64,000 nucleotides of DNA from an uncultured Shewanella sp. (GCF_947501665.1 NZ_CANMWS010000003.1:124001-188000), one strand, 5' to 3'; counted from the stretch's first letter, positions 7,529 to 16,880 are shown. Made by a program: numbers and translations. The notes: generated by a model from the sequence alone, not told the origin.

Positions 7529-10500
7529 ATGCCAAAAGCGGCAAGATTAGGGGATACGGCCGCAGGGCATGGCTGTATGCCTGCGACCCCCATTTTAGCA
7601 GGCAGTGGTGATGTGAGTATTAATGGTATGCCTGCCGCCCGTAAAGGGGACATGGTGTTACTGCACATGTGCCCTTGCCCTAATATGCCCCACGGTATTC
7701 ATATGCGCAGCGTCAATGCCGGCTCATCCAATGTTAGTATTAACGGAAAACCCGCAGCGAGAGTCGACGATGCCATTAATTGTGGCGGTAAAGTCGCCGC
7801 AGGCTCACCCGATGTGCTGATTGGTGATACACCGTATCAATCCCCTGCTCACAAATGTGCAGAAGGGGCCGCTAAGTCCCATTCGCCCATGCTGAACTTT
7901 GAGCCTATGCTGACGCCGCCAATGGGCGAGTTTGTTAAAGCATTTGATTATGTCGAACGTTTAGAGCAAGTTAAAGCCATAAAAGAGGCTGTTGCGAAAG
8001 AGAAAAGTGCGCAAGAGCCCGTGGCCCCAGCGACTAAATGTGAAAGTGATCCCATTGATATGGCAACAGGTAATGTGGTGGAGTGGCGCACCGATTTTAC
8101 CTTGCAAGGGCTGGTTCCTCTGCTTCATAAGCGTTTTTATCATTCAGGAAAAAACAAACTCACAGGCTTGTTGGGACGGACGTGGCGCAGTTATTGGGAC
8201 ATGAGTCTTGAAGTTGACGATGGCATAGTCACTTTTATCGACGACAAAGGCAGTCGAGCCCATTATGCCTTGCCCGCCGATGGTGAGCAAAAGCGTGCAG
8301 CCCATATGCCCGCATGGCGATTAATCCGTCAAAATCAGCAGTTGGTGATGCGTCACCTTGATGGCACGTATTTAGGCTTTGATAGTGAGATCCCTATCTA
8401 CCCGGTTGATGATGAAACTGATATTGGTCACCTTAGCAACGCTGCAGACACGGCTGTCGATGGCGCTGGAAAACATCATTTACCATTGAGCCATATTCGA
8501 GATGGCTATGGTCATGAACTGCGCTTTATTTATGATAATGGTAAGCTGGAATGGGTGAAGCTCTGTGATAACAAGCAGCAAGTGAAGGTCGAGTCACAAG
8601 ATGGGCTTATGACTAAGCTTATTTTATGTGATGAAAAGCAGCAAGCTCTGAAAACCTTAAGTACCTTTGAATATAATCGTGAAGGGCAGCTTATCTCTGT
8701 GCGCAGTGGTGCGGGCAATAATTTTGACTATGAGTATGACAAGCAAGACAATTTACTTAAATGGTCAGACTTGGGCGGCACTTGGGTCAAGCATACCTAT
8801 GATGAGCATAATCGTGCCCTCAGTACCCGCGCCAGCAATGGTCGTTGGCACGATGAAACTCGCTATGACGATACCAATAATGTTATTTTTTATAAAAGCC
8901 CTCATAAAGGCATTCAGTGCTATTATCGCGATGAGCGCAATAATATTGTTAAGCACATCGATGCCAGTGGGTTTATCACCTTATCTGAGTGGCAAGATAA
9001 TCAGCTAGTATGTGAAATCAATGCCCTAGGTGAGAAAACCCAATATGCTTACGATGATTGGGGGCAGGTGAGCAGCATTGTTGGCGCCGATGGCTGTGAG
9101 CATGTGTATGACTATGATGACAATGGTCAGCTGGTTTGCGTCACTAACCCTTTAGGTGCTAACTGGTTGTATGAATACGATGAGCAGCAAAATCTCATTC
9201 AATCCAGTGACCCATTAGGGCGCAGTTGGCAGTTTGAGTACAATGAGCAAGGCTTATTAAGCAAGCAAACCAGTCCCGATGGCCTACAAACTCGGTTTAA
9301 TTTTAATGAGTTGGGGCAAATGAGTCAGATGTGTCCGCCCTTTGGTTATTGCTTAGGGTTTGAATATGATGCATTAGGGCGGTTAACTGCCCGTCATACT
9401 TATGTCGATGAAGCCGCTCTTGATAATAATAATGAACAAGTAGAGCCTTCAGCCGATAAAGAGCCTTCAGCTGATAAAGAGCCTTCAGCTACACTTAATA
9501 AAGAGCCCTCAGCCAGTAAAGAGCCAGCTTCTTCGTTAGTCAGGCGTTGGCATTACCAGCAAGATAAATTGCAGCCCAGCCGAGTGGTTTTTGAAGATGG
9601 CAGTGAGCAGCGTTTTGATTATGATATAGAAGGCAACCTCACTAAAGTTGTCGATCCATTAGGCCAAGTCTATGGCTATGAATACGGTGCCTTTGATTGC
9701 CTAACTGCCAGTATCGATCCCCTCGGGCAGATCACCCGTTATATGTATAACGGTGAGGGGCAATTTGCAGGTGTTATTAATAGCCAACATCATCAGTGGC
9801 GATATCACTACAACGAGTTAGGCCAAATAACCGAGGAACGGCATTTTGATGGCCGTAAAACCCAGTTTGAATACGATCCTCTAGGGCGAGTGGCAAAACG
9901 TATTGCCCCTGATGGTACGCAACTTAGGTTTTACTATGATGTCCTTGGCCGTTTAATTCAAAAGCAAGCGCTGCAATTACAATCCCCTCATAAGCGTCAT
10001 AATAAAACCGCAGCAAGTGGGTCAGTACTTGAACCTGAATATCGCATCACCAGCAATAGCTTTTTTGAATACGATGATGCTTCACAGCTCGTTAAGGCAA
10101 CGGTGGATGATAGCCGTTATAAAAGCGCGATTACCGCTGAAAGAAACGCTACACAAGTAGAGGTTGATCCACTTACATCAATCCAAAGTAGCAAAGTGGT
10201 CGTTGAATATGAATACAACCTTGCAGGGCAACGTATTCTTGAGACTATCAACGGTCACGCTATTAGTAGTGACTATGGTGATAGTGGTGAGCGTATCTCT
10301 ATAACAGGCCAGCTTGACGATGAAGCCCAAAGGATCAGCCCTGAGCGGCCCTTAGCAACTGCGAGCCCCTATCAAATGCAACTCACCCATCAACAAGGCT
10401 TGCTCACGGGTGTAAAAATTAGCGATCACCAAGCGCTGCAATTTGCCCACAACAGCCATGGTTTTGAAGTATCCAGACACAACCAACAAGGTTTTCATTT

Positions 10501-12313
10501 AGCTCAAGCGTGGAGTTTGGGCGGGGACTTACTTTCTCAAGAATTAGTCTCTCAGGAGTTAGTTAAAGGTGGAGTTCAGGCCAACAAGGGGTTAAAACTG
10601 TCTGCTCCCAATGCGCAGCAGCCTTATTATTTAGGGCCAGAAAAACCTCAAGGTCCACGTACCTTACAGCGGAGCTATCAATATGATGCGCTGGCACGTA
10701 TCAATGCCATAGATGAAACCCATTGGGGCAGCAGTCAATTTAGCCACAATGCCAATGGCCAAATCACCCATCAAGCGACTATGCCTGAAAAAGGCGGCGC
10801 GCTCAGTGACACCTCGGTTGAGCCAGATCTCAAAGTACAGCAATTTGATTATGACGCCGCGCAAAATTTAGTGGCAGTGAATCAACTGAGTTCAGCTAAA
10901 CAAAGCGACAAACAGCTGGAGGGAGGAGCGCAGCCAACAGCTACGAACATTATTGACTTCGCCACTAAGCGGCTGGAAAAACAGCTGACATACCAACAAG
11001 GTGGCCGAGTCGAGCGCATAGGTCATCACACTTACCATTATGATGCTTGTGGCCGTGTGTTTGAAAAAGTCACGCAGAAAAAGGGCTTTCGGCCGCAAGT
11101 GACTCGCTTCGAGTGGGATGAAGAAGACAGACTCATTAAGGTGCGATTGCCAAATGATGATACTTGGCAGTATCAATATGATGCCTTTGGCCGTCGTGTG
11201 GCTAAAATAAAACGGCAGAGTAAGCTGACAGGGGGAGTAGCAAAACGAGTCGCCAACGCTAGTCGAATCAACTACCTGTGGGACGGTAATAACCTTATCG
11301 AACAACAAAGGTGCTATGCCGACGGCACCTTAGCTGACTCGACTCAGTGGATGTATGAACCAGAGAGTTTCCGTCCACTGGCTCAGCGAGTGCAAAAAGT
11401 AAACAGTGAACAAAGTGAATGTACAGCGCAGCTGCATTACATTATTGCGGATCACGCAGGCACGCCACGGGAGCTGTGCTCTGAAGCGGGTGAGGTCAAA
11501 TGGCGCGGAAAGCAAAGCCTGTGGGGTAAATTTAACCAGTTTAATGAGAAAGACACTCCGCTCACACGCTTAGATAGCCGTGATGAAGATGTACTCGTGC
11601 AGCAGGCCGCTAATGATCCTGTGTTTTGTGACCTGCGTTATCAAGGCCAAGTCTATGATAACGAGACAGGTTTGTATTACAATAGACACAGATACTATGA
11701 TCCTGACAGCTGCCAGTATTTATCACCCGATCCGATAGGTATTGCGGGTGGATTGCGTCCGAGTTCGTATGTGAATAATCCAATGGAATGGGTGGATCCG
11801 CTGGGGCTGAGTGAAGGGGCTTGTAAAAAGAATAACTGCATTGTTAGAAGTGATAATCATATGAATTCACATCAAGGTAAGGTACCAGGACGATTAAAAT
11901 CTTATATTGATGATAATGGTAATTTAGTACCAGCTAATCCTAATGGGAAAGCAACGGTTATTGATCATATTAGAGGAAGTGAACCGCGTAAAAGTGATAG
12001 CCCATATACATCATTTTCATCAATTCAAGATCCTAAAAAGTCATATGGAGACTCAGTTATTTTTTTGGATATTAATCAGTTAACATCAGATATTAAAAAT
12101 GGAGTCATCAATGGTGTTGAAATTATTACTCATAGTAATGTGCTAGATATTCATGATAAAGCGATTGATGTAGCACAAGTTAGATATAATAATAACTCAA
12201 CTTCAAAAAATTTGGAAAGGTTGGAACGGGCTATGATGGATAAAAGTAATTCTGAGCGAGACTCTGAAATATTAGTAAAAGGTATTGTTCCTAGTAAGTA
12301 TTTGAATATTTAG
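7529..12313 (+). CDS. PAAR-Rhs polymorphic toxin with ADP-ribosyltransferase-like tip
   Basis: T6SS effector of 1594 aa. Residues 1-100 form a PAAR domain that sharpens the VgrG tip (MPKAARLGDTAAGHGC, two VSINGxPAAR repeats). The Rhs shell starts near residue 170 (DPIDMATGNVVEWRTDF) and runs as YD repeats to the conserved end DSCQYLSPDPIG. DPLGL (1423-1427) is the usual self-cleavage site. The 167-residue toxin tip has HIRG, SPYTSFSS and SEILVKGIVP, arranged like the R, S-T-S and E motifs of ADP-ribosyltransferases; this is a pattern match, not proof. An 18-bp repeat encoding PSADKE lies at 9443-9500. An immunity gene follows 46 bp downstream. The ATG at 7529 has AAGGA seven bases upstream. 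Confidence 0.9.
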   Translation: MPKAARLGDTAAGHGCMPATPILAGSGDVSINGMPAARKGDMVLLHMCPCPNMPHGIHMRSVNAGSSNVSINGKPAARVDDAINCGGKVAAGSPDVLIGDTPYQSPAHKCAEGAAKSHSPMLNFEPMLTPPMGEFVKAFDYVERLEQVKAIKEAVAKEKSAQEPVAPATKCESDPIDMATGNVVEWRTDFTLQGLVPLLHKRFYHSGKNKLTGLLGRTWRSYWDMSLEVDDGIVTFIDDKGSRAHYALPADGEQKRAAHMPAWRLIRQNQQLVMRHLDGTYLGFDSEIPIYPVDDETDIGHLSNAADTAVDGAGKHHLPLSHIRDGYGHELRFIYDNGKLEWVKLCDNKQQVKVESQDGLMTKLILCDEKQQALKTLSTFEYNREGQLISVRSGAGNNFDYEYDKQDNLLKWSDLGGTWVKHTYDEHNRALSTRASNGRWHDETRYDDTNNVIFYKSPHKGIQCYYRDERNNIVKHIDASGFITLSEWQDNQLVCEINALGEKTQYAYDDWGQVSSIVGADGCEHVYDYDDNGQLVCVTNPLGANWLYEYDEQQNLIQSSDPLGRSWQFEYNEQGLLSKQTSPDGLQTRFNFNELGQMSQMCPPFGYCLGFEYDALGRLTARHTYVDEAALDNNNEQVEPSADKEPSADKEPSATLNKEPSASKEPASSLVRRWHYQQDKLQPSRVVFEDGSEQRFDYDIEGNLTKVVDPLGQVYGYEYGAFDCLTASIDPLGQITRYMYNGEGQFAGVINSQHHQWRYHYNELGQITEERHFDGRKTQFEYDPLGRVAKRIAPDGTQLRFYYDVLGRLIQKQALQLQSPHKRHNKTAASGSVLEPEYRITSNSFFEYDDASQLVKATVDDSRYKSAITAERNATQVEVDPLTSIQSSKVVVEYEYNLAGQRILETINGHAISSDYGDSGERISITGQLDDEAQRISPERPLATASPYQMQLTHQQGLLTGVKISDHQALQFAHNSHGFEVSRHNQQGFHLAQAWSLGGDLLSQELVSQELVKGGVQANKGLKLSAPNAQQPYYLGPEKPQGPRTLQRSYQYDALARINAIDETHWGSSQFSHNANGQITHQATMPEKGGALSDTSVEPDLKVQQFDYDAAQNLVAVNQLSSAKQSDKQLEGGAQPTATNIIDFATKRLEKQLTYQQGGRVERIGHHTYHYDACGRVFEKVTQKKGFRPQVTRFEWDEEDRLIKVRLPNDDTWQYQYDAFGRRVAKIKRQSKLTGGVAKRVANASRINYLWDGNNLIEQQRCYADGTLADSTQWMYEPESFRPLAQRVQKVNSEQSECTAQLHYIIADHAGTPRELCSEAGEVKWRGKQSLWGKFNQFNEKDTPLTRLDSRDEDVLVQQAANDPVFCDLRYQGQVYDNETGLYYNRHRYYDPDSCQYLSPDPIGIAGGLRPSSYVNNPMEWVDPLGLSEGACKKNNCIVRSDNHMNSHQGKVPGRLKSYIDDNGNLVPANPNGKATVIDHIRGSEPRKSDSPYTSFSSIQDPKKSYGDSVIFLDINQLTSDIKNGVINGVEIITHSNVLDIHDKAIDVAQVRYNNNSTSKNLERLERAMMDKSNSERDSEILVKGIVPSKYLNI

Positions 12314-12359
12314 ATGTTACCAGTACTTTATCGTTGAGTATAAGCATATAGGAGTTAGC

Positions 12360-13100
12360 ATGTTGTTACCTGAATCTGAAGAATACCATTTATTATACAC
12401 CGATGAATTTGGAGATGATGTTGGACTTGATGAAGTGCAACTTTTAGATCCACCTTTAGAAGAGAGGGTGCCTAAATTATGTGAAATGTTAAATTCATCC
12501 AATGCATATCTTTCATATCAATCAGCTCTGGTATTGACGGCATGGGGGAAAGATATAGGATTGAATAAAGTTGCGCAGTTTATAGATACAGAAGTAGTGT
12601 CTACTTTTGAATTTTCACCACACCGAATAACAGATGAGGATAATGTATATGATGATTTATCATATGCTATTTATTTATACGGTTTATCAGGAGGTGATAG
12701 AGATAAGATGCTGGAGGTTTTTAAAAAAATATTGGCCATTTACCCTAAGTATTTTTTTGAATCGAAGTTAAAACATGGGCTGATAAAAACTGAATTTGTA
12801 GAACTTACCTTCCCTATTGAAAAGGCTATTAAGGAAACCTTGTTAAAAGGACGGATTTATCAGGCTAGTCAACTTTTACCTGTTTTAGCTAAACTGAACC
12901 CCAAAAAAGGCTGGGAAATGATTTCGAATTTTACTTGTTTTTTTAGAGTAGAGCCTGATCCCATAATTAATGTTACAGAAGCTTTAAAATATTGCTCATC
13001 AAAAGAATCTATAAACCTTTTAAAACAATATTCGTCTAGTGATAGTTCGATTATTGCCGATGAAGCCAAAAAATCTTTATCATATTTATTAATGAATTAA
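12360..13100 (+). CDS. Probable immunity protein for the first Rhs toxin (HEAT-like)
   Basis: A 246-aa acidic, mostly helical protein without signal peptide or membrane segments. Helical pairs such as LNSSNAYLSYQSALVLTAWG and a C-terminal SSDSSIIADEAKKSLSYLL suggest HEAT-like repeats, a fold used by several immunity families. It starts with a good ribosome site (TAGGAGTTAGC-ATG) right after the PAAR-rhs gene, the expected place for the cognate immunity gene. Function is inferred from position; I do not recognise the family precisely. Confidence 0.65.
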   Translation: MLLPESEEYHLLYTDEFGDDVGLDEVQLLDPPLEERVPKLCEMLNSSNAYLSYQSALVLTAWGKDIGLNKVAQFIDTEVVSTFEFSPHRITDEDNVYDDLSYAIYLYGLSGGDRDKMLEVFKKILAIYPKYFFESKLKHGLIKTEFVELTFPIEKAIKETLLKGRIYQASQLLPVLAKLNPKKGWEMISNFTCFFRVEPDPIINVTEALKYCSSKESINLLKQYSSSDSSIIADEAKKSLSYLLMN

Positions 13101-13115
13101 GTGGGAATATTATAG

Positions 13116-13401
13116 CAAAGCCTCTGGGGGGCGTTCAAGCAGTTTAATGAGAAAGACACTCCGCTCACATGCTTAGATAGCCGTGATGAAGATGTACTCG
13201 TGCAGCAGGCGGCTAACGATCCCGTTAATTGCGACTTGCGTTACCAAGGCCAGATTTTTGATGTTGAAACAGGGCCATTCGTTTGAGTAAAGAGTTAATC
13301 GACATCGCTATTATGATCCGCTGTATTACTTTGTTGATCGCTGCCAGTATTTATCACCCGACCCCATAGGCATACAAGGTGGTTTACGACCGAGTTCGTA
13401 T
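13116..13401 (+). pseudogene. Displaced rhs core end, remnant R1
   Basis: About 285 bp homologous to 11511-11775 of the PAAR-rhs gene (the TTTAATGAGAAAGACACTCC stretch and the DSRDEDVLVQQAANDP coding region). It is interrupted at 13274-13299 by a stop-containing insertion where the intact gene encodes LYYN. At 13321-13340 a 20-bp in-frame variant changes DPDSCQY to [12 protein letters not shown]. It feeds in frame into the toxin tip that follows. Confidence 0.8.
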
Positions 13402-14037
13402 GTGAATAATCCAATGGAATGGGTGGATCCCTTGGGGCTGGCTCCATGTCCAAAAAGTAAAAACAATACTATCCCTAAATCCAATGCAGAAATGAGAAAG
13501 AGGGTTGAAGAAAACATTGCTGCAAGCCAATTAGCAAGAAATTCATCTAATGCTGGAAATGGATTAAATAAAAGTACGATGCCAATCTCTAATAAGAACG
13601 CAACTAAACTTTTAGAGAATAGATTCTTAGGGCGATTATCAGCGAAAGAAGCTCGAGAAGATGCTTTGGGAGTTGTAAACTCATTTGATGGTCAAATAAA
13701 TCTTAGAAGAGGGCAAGCAGGAGAGTTATTTGAATCTTTTAGTGATATTAATCAAAATTCACCAGCTTCTTTAGTTTTTGTGACTAAAGGTTTAAAAGAT
13801 ACAAGCAGCTCTTTAGAAAGACAAATAATCTTAGCATTACCAGATAGTGATTTAGCTAGAAATTCTGCAATACGATATCGCCCAGCAGTATTGAAATCAG
13901 ATCAAATTTTACTAGAGGGTAAAGTTGCTGGGCAACAAGGAGGCATTTTTGGTCCAACGTATAAAGCTGGGGGAGGTTCTCAGGTTGTTACTGATGGAGG
14001 ACGTTTTAGTGGAAAAGTTGCATTTGGAGATGAGTAA
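13402..14037 (+). CDS. Displaced Rhs tip with Tse6-like toxin domain
   Basis: 211 aa beginning inside the Rhs core end ([13 protein letters not shown]) followed by a ~195-aa toxin. The toxin has INLRRGQAGELFESFSD in its middle and ends LLEGKVAGQQGGIFGP...GGGSQVVTDGG, a glycine-rich ending seen in ADP-ribosyl/NADase-type tips. The strongest clue is the downstream Tsi6-like immunity gene: Tsi6 neutralises Tse6, an NAD(P) glycohydrolase of Pseudomonas. The start is uncertain (GTG 13402 or ATG 13414, neither with a clear ribosome site). The open frame continues upstream only to a TAA inside remnant R1. It may be silent until recombined onto a full rhs gene. Confidence 0.65.
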   Translation: MNNPMEWVDPLGLAPCPKSKNNTIPKSNAEMRKRVEENIAASQLARNSSNAGNGLNKSTMPISNKNATKLLENRFLGRLSAKEAREDALGVVNSFDGQINLRRGQAGELFESFSDINQNSPASLVFVTKGLKDTSSSLERQIILALPDSDLARNSAIRYRPAVLKSDQILLEGKVAGQQGGIFGPTYKAGGGSQVVTDGGRFSGKVAFGDE

Positions 14038-14343
14038 ATGTTTTTAGATAATACCATTAAAAAATGTCAGATTGTTGCTGACATACTAAAAAATGATGGT
14101 TTGAGTCGTCAAGCTGAGAGAATAAATAAAACTATTCGAATGTTGTCACAATTGACTTCACTTACAGATTTAGAGGCTCAAAAAAAATGTTCTACTAAAG
14201 CCTATAGAACAGAAATAACATTTTTATTGAGTGCAGTAACTGATGTCAAAGGGTTGAAAGACATGTGTCCAACTCAGCTATCTTACAATGACTGGAGAGC
14301 TGCTCTATCTGCTATGAAAGATGCATTAGATGATATTAAATAA
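14038..14343 (+). CDS. Small helical protein of a toxin-immunity set
   Basis: 101 aa, directly abutting the toxin stop (TAA-ATG) and overlapping the next gene by 14 bp, so all three are translationally linked. It is lysine-rich and helical (IKKCQIVADILKNDGLSRQAERINKTIRML). It may be a second immunity factor or a helper. I do not recognise the family. Confidence 0.6.
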   Translation: MFLDNTIKKCQIVADILKNDGLSRQAERINKTIRMLSQLTSLTDLEAQKKCSTKAYRTEITFLLSAVTDVKGLKDMCPTQLSYNDWRAALSAMKDALDDIK

Positions 14344-14611
14344 CATAGAAATAGTTAGACAAACAAAAGAGCTAATTAAATTACGATTAAAACAAGCTCC
14401 TGATTTTGTTATATTTAAATCTATTGAGGCACAATTGGATTATGTCTTAGATATATTGGAAGGGAATACAATGGATCGTAGTAAGTTGAAGGACATAAAT
14501 GTTGGCCATTATGCGGTACATGAATTTGAAGAATCTGATCCAGAATTAGCCAATAAATTGAAAAAGATACAATATTTCGTATATAAAATGAATGGAGGCA
14601 TAATTCGATAA
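14330..14611 (+). CDS. Tsi6-family immunity protein
   Basis: 93 aa. The pattern of an N-terminal helix, then AQLDYVLDILEGN, DRSKLKDINVG and AVHEFEESDPELANKLK matches what I recall of Pseudomonas Tsi6, the immunity protein that occupies the active site of the NADase toxin Tse6. It is cytoplasmic and lies third in the toxin set. The family call is from memory of one sequence, hence moderate confidence. Confidence 0.65.
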   Translation: MILNNIEIVRQTKELIKLRLKQAPDFVIFKSIEAQLDYVLDILEGNTMDRSKLKDINVGHYAVHEFEESDPELANKLKKIQYFVYKMNGGIIR

Positions 14612-14624
14612 AAATCGTTATTTC

Positions 14625-14966
14625 TTGGAAGTAGCTTTTTATCAACTTAGGTGGCGTCGCGCGGTGAAAAGTAGCAAACAGAATCATGGGGATATTAGGC
14701 AAACAGTGCTTAGTGGGGAACATCATTTGACCCTGTTAGTAACAGAAGATAAAACAGAGGTGATTGTTGTATCGAATGAGCATGGAGAGCAGTTACTTGA
14801 GCTGATGCCACCGAGTGGTTTTGTATTTTCCTATTTAACGACAGATCATCAAGGAAAAGTCAGTGTGATCTGTAGTACCGAAGAATATGAATCCTCAGGT
14901 TGCGATTGGTTTTTTTGTATAGATATTGAGAAAAAAATGCTTTTTAAAAAAGGACTATCATATTGA
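14625..14966 (+). CDS. Orphan immunity-like protein
   Basis: About 113 aa if started at the TTG at 14625; a GTG at 14667 is an alternative. The body (LLVTEDKTEVIVVSNEHGEQLLELMPPSGFVFSYL...) looks like a small beta-rich soluble protein, ending DWFFCIDIEKKMLFKKGLSY. No toxin precedes it. It is the first of a run of small genes that probably are immunity genes whose toxins have been lost. Family not recognised. Confidence 0.45.
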   Translation: MEVAFYQLRWRRAVKSSKQNHGDIRQTVLSGEHHLTLLVTEDKTEVIVVSNEHGEQLLELMPPSGFVFSYLTTDHQGKVSVICSTEEYESSGCDWFFCIDIEKKMLFKKGLSY

Positions 14967-15016
14967 ATTTATTTATGTAGTTTAGATTTACTTTATTTGT
15001 GATTACAAACGTACAT

Positions 15017-15343
15017 ATGAAAACTGATTACTATATTATTGCAAATGTAGATAAAAGAAGCGCTGACAGTGGTAATAGTGCCGATTGGCCAAAGGTTTTA
15101 GCTTACTCATTTAAAGCAAAGAAGCTTTATATGTCTGAGGGTTGTGGTCATGGTCTTGTGGGAGGGGAAATTTCCATTGCAAATGTTAAGCTGGCTGATT
15201 GGAGTGAGTTTTTTGATGACATAGATGGAAAGAGGGTTTAGTGACTTAATTTTAAATGGTTCGTTGTCATCTATATTCGATGAATCCAAATTTATTGAGC
15301 TATTGAAAAATAATAACTGCACTATTGAAGTGATGAGTTACTG
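15017..15343 (+). pseudogene. Frameshifted small immunity-like gene
   Basis: An ATG at 15017 gives 74 residues (MKTDYYIIANVDKRSADSGN...) ending at a TAG at 15238-15240. Reading on after removal of one base in the GGG run near 15234-15236 continues as SDLILNGSLSSIFDESKFIELLKNN... to a TGA near 15343, giving one protein of about 108 aa. The second part has coding-like composition, which suggests a single-base frameshift rather than a natural end. Confidence 0.45.
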
Positions 15344-15393
15344 AGTGGCGTAAGGTATATAAAAAACTTAAATATCATATAATTATGTAATAG

Positions 15394-15756
15394 ATGAGAG
15401 CGTTAAATACATTGTTGAACTCATATGATGGTGACGAAAACGGATTCATAACGGCTAAAGGCTCTGTTTCTTGCCCTACCTGTTCGAAAACAAATGAGTT
15501 TGTTATTTCTGATGGTATTTCAGCTAGCAAAGTGGATATTAGCTATTGTAATAAAGTATTGGCCAATATACCTCATATTAAAGAAATCAGAGTTGGTGAT
15601 TCTTGTTTTTATAAAGTAAATGGATTACCCGTTCAATTTCACCATATGACGTGCGCTGAATGTGGTGAGCTGTTTACTGCCGTGGTGGGCGCGGGAGAAT
15701 ATCAGTCTTGTCGATATATGGCTGTGTTAGTCAAAGTGGTGATTGATCGAGCTTAG
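15394..15756 (+). CDS. Zinc-ribbon-like small protein, probable orphan immunity
   Basis: 120 aa with two CxxC pairs: CPTC near residue 28 and CAEC near residue 90, consistent with a bound zinc. No signal peptide. Its stop overlaps the possible GTG start of the next gene, so the small genes here may form one transcript. Function inferred only from its place in a run of immunity-like genes. Confidence 0.5.
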   Translation: MRALNTLLNSYDGDENGFITAKGSVSCPTCSKTNEFVISDGISASKVDISYCNKVLANIPHIKEIRVGDSCFYKVNGLPVQFHHMTCAECGELFTAVVGAGEYQSCRYMAVLVKVVIDRA

Positions 15757-15761
15757 TGGAT

Positions 15762-15980
15762 ATGAATGACGATGAAGCGAGAGCTGAAGTGATAAATTTG
15801 ATAAATCCTTATCTTGTTGGCAACGATCCAGAAGCAGATAATTTAGTTTTATTACTTCAAAACAAAGATAGGCAAATACCCATAAGAGGTGTGCTTGAAC
15901 ATCTTAGAAAATACAACAGTATGCCGTATACAGTACAAGAGCAGAAAATTATTGATGAATTACTGTATTTGTATGGTTAA
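15762..15980 (+). CDS. Small acidic protein, probable orphan immunity
   Basis: 72 aa from the ATG at 15762 (MNDDEARAEVINLINPYLVG), helical and acidic. An in-frame GTG at 15756 overlaps the previous stop. No recognised family; possibly an immunity or immunity-fragment gene. Confidence 0.45.
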   Translation: MNDDEARAEVINLINPYLVGNDPEADNLVLLLQNKDRQIPIRGVLEHLRKYNSMPYTVQEQKIIDELLYLYG

Positions 15981-15989
15981 AACGATCTA

Positions 15990-16382
15990 GTGAAAATAGA
16001 AAATACCAAGCACGGTTCCGGCAAACATGCTTATACAAGTATATCTTGGGACAGTGCTGATAAAAAAGTTGAAATTGAATTTCCTGTATTAGCAAGATGC
16101 TGTTATTCAAAAAAGATGAACAAGATTTTTGCCAGTCTATACCAAGAAAGGCAAATCTACCTCTATGATCTTGATGGTGGCTTGTATACCAAACTGCTCA
16201 TTCCGATCAAAGACGGCTATCAATATATGGGGCTGAATGCTAATGAAAAGTCCACTACTGGTATTGCACTGTTATATGCGCCGTCCGAGAGTCAATATGG
16301 CAATGAATGGGGAGATTATGAGCAATATGAATTGCTGCAATCAAAGGCTGCTTTAGGCAAATTTATTGATATTTACCGGTAA
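15990..16382 (+). CDS. Small soluble protein, probable orphan immunity
   Basis: 130 aa from a GTG start. The pattern of short beta strands (IYLYDLDGGLYTKLLIPIKDGYQYMGLN) resembles a partial beta-propeller or WD-like blade set, as in some immunity proteins. Nine bases separate it from the preceding gene. No family recognised. Confidence 0.45.
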   Translation: MKIENTKHGSGKHAYTSISWDSADKKVEIEFPVLARCCYSKKMNKIFASLYQERQIYLYDLDGGLYTKLLIPIKDGYQYMGLNANEKSTTGIALLYAPSESQYGNEWGDYEQYELLQSKAALGKFIDIYR

Positions 16383-16394
16383 CGTTCAAAGGGG

Positions 16395-16880
16395 ATGGAG
16401 CTAAACTCAGTGGATAATTTATTTGAACAAGCAGTATCACGATCAGAAACCGAGCGTTTTTTTAAGGGAGAAGGGCAATATTATTCCCATAATCCTATGG
16501 ATGGTGGACATTGTTATGGGATCAGGTTATCGGGAAATTTAGCTCAATATCTGAATAATGATAAACATAATTTATATATTTTTAATGAAGTTTTTAATCA
16601 TTTTATTGCTTCACTTTCGTCAAGTGAAGCAGATTTAAGGCACTTACTCGCCAATGTTTTTGAAATTAATAGATTAAAAAATAATGGTGTGTTGTCAGGT
16701 GTTAATTTTGTTAATGAGGAAGGCTCTCTAATTATGAAATCGATTCAACAGTATTTTAAGCAATTAGAAGTAAGTGAAGCTAATAAGGAGTTAGTTAACA
16801 TATATTTAGCTGCGTTTGAAGACTTAGATTCGAAGCTATTAGTTAATATTATGAATAACTATATGGATAGAAATAATTGA
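16395..16880 (+). CDS. Uncharacterised soluble protein, probable orphan immunity
   Basis: 161 aa from ATG 16395, preceded by AAGGGG. Mostly helical and acidic, with no membrane segments or signal. It is the last of the run of small genes; immediately downstream lies a decayed rhs fragment. I do not recognise it. Confidence 0.45.
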   Translation: MELNSVDNLFEQAVSRSETERFFKGEGQYYSHNPMDGGHCYGIRLSGNLAQYLNNDKHNLYIFNEVFNHFIASLSSSEADLRHLLANVFEINRLKNNGVLSGVNFVNEEGSLIMKSIQQYFKQLEVSEANKELVNIYLAAFEDLDSKLLVNIMNNYMDRNN

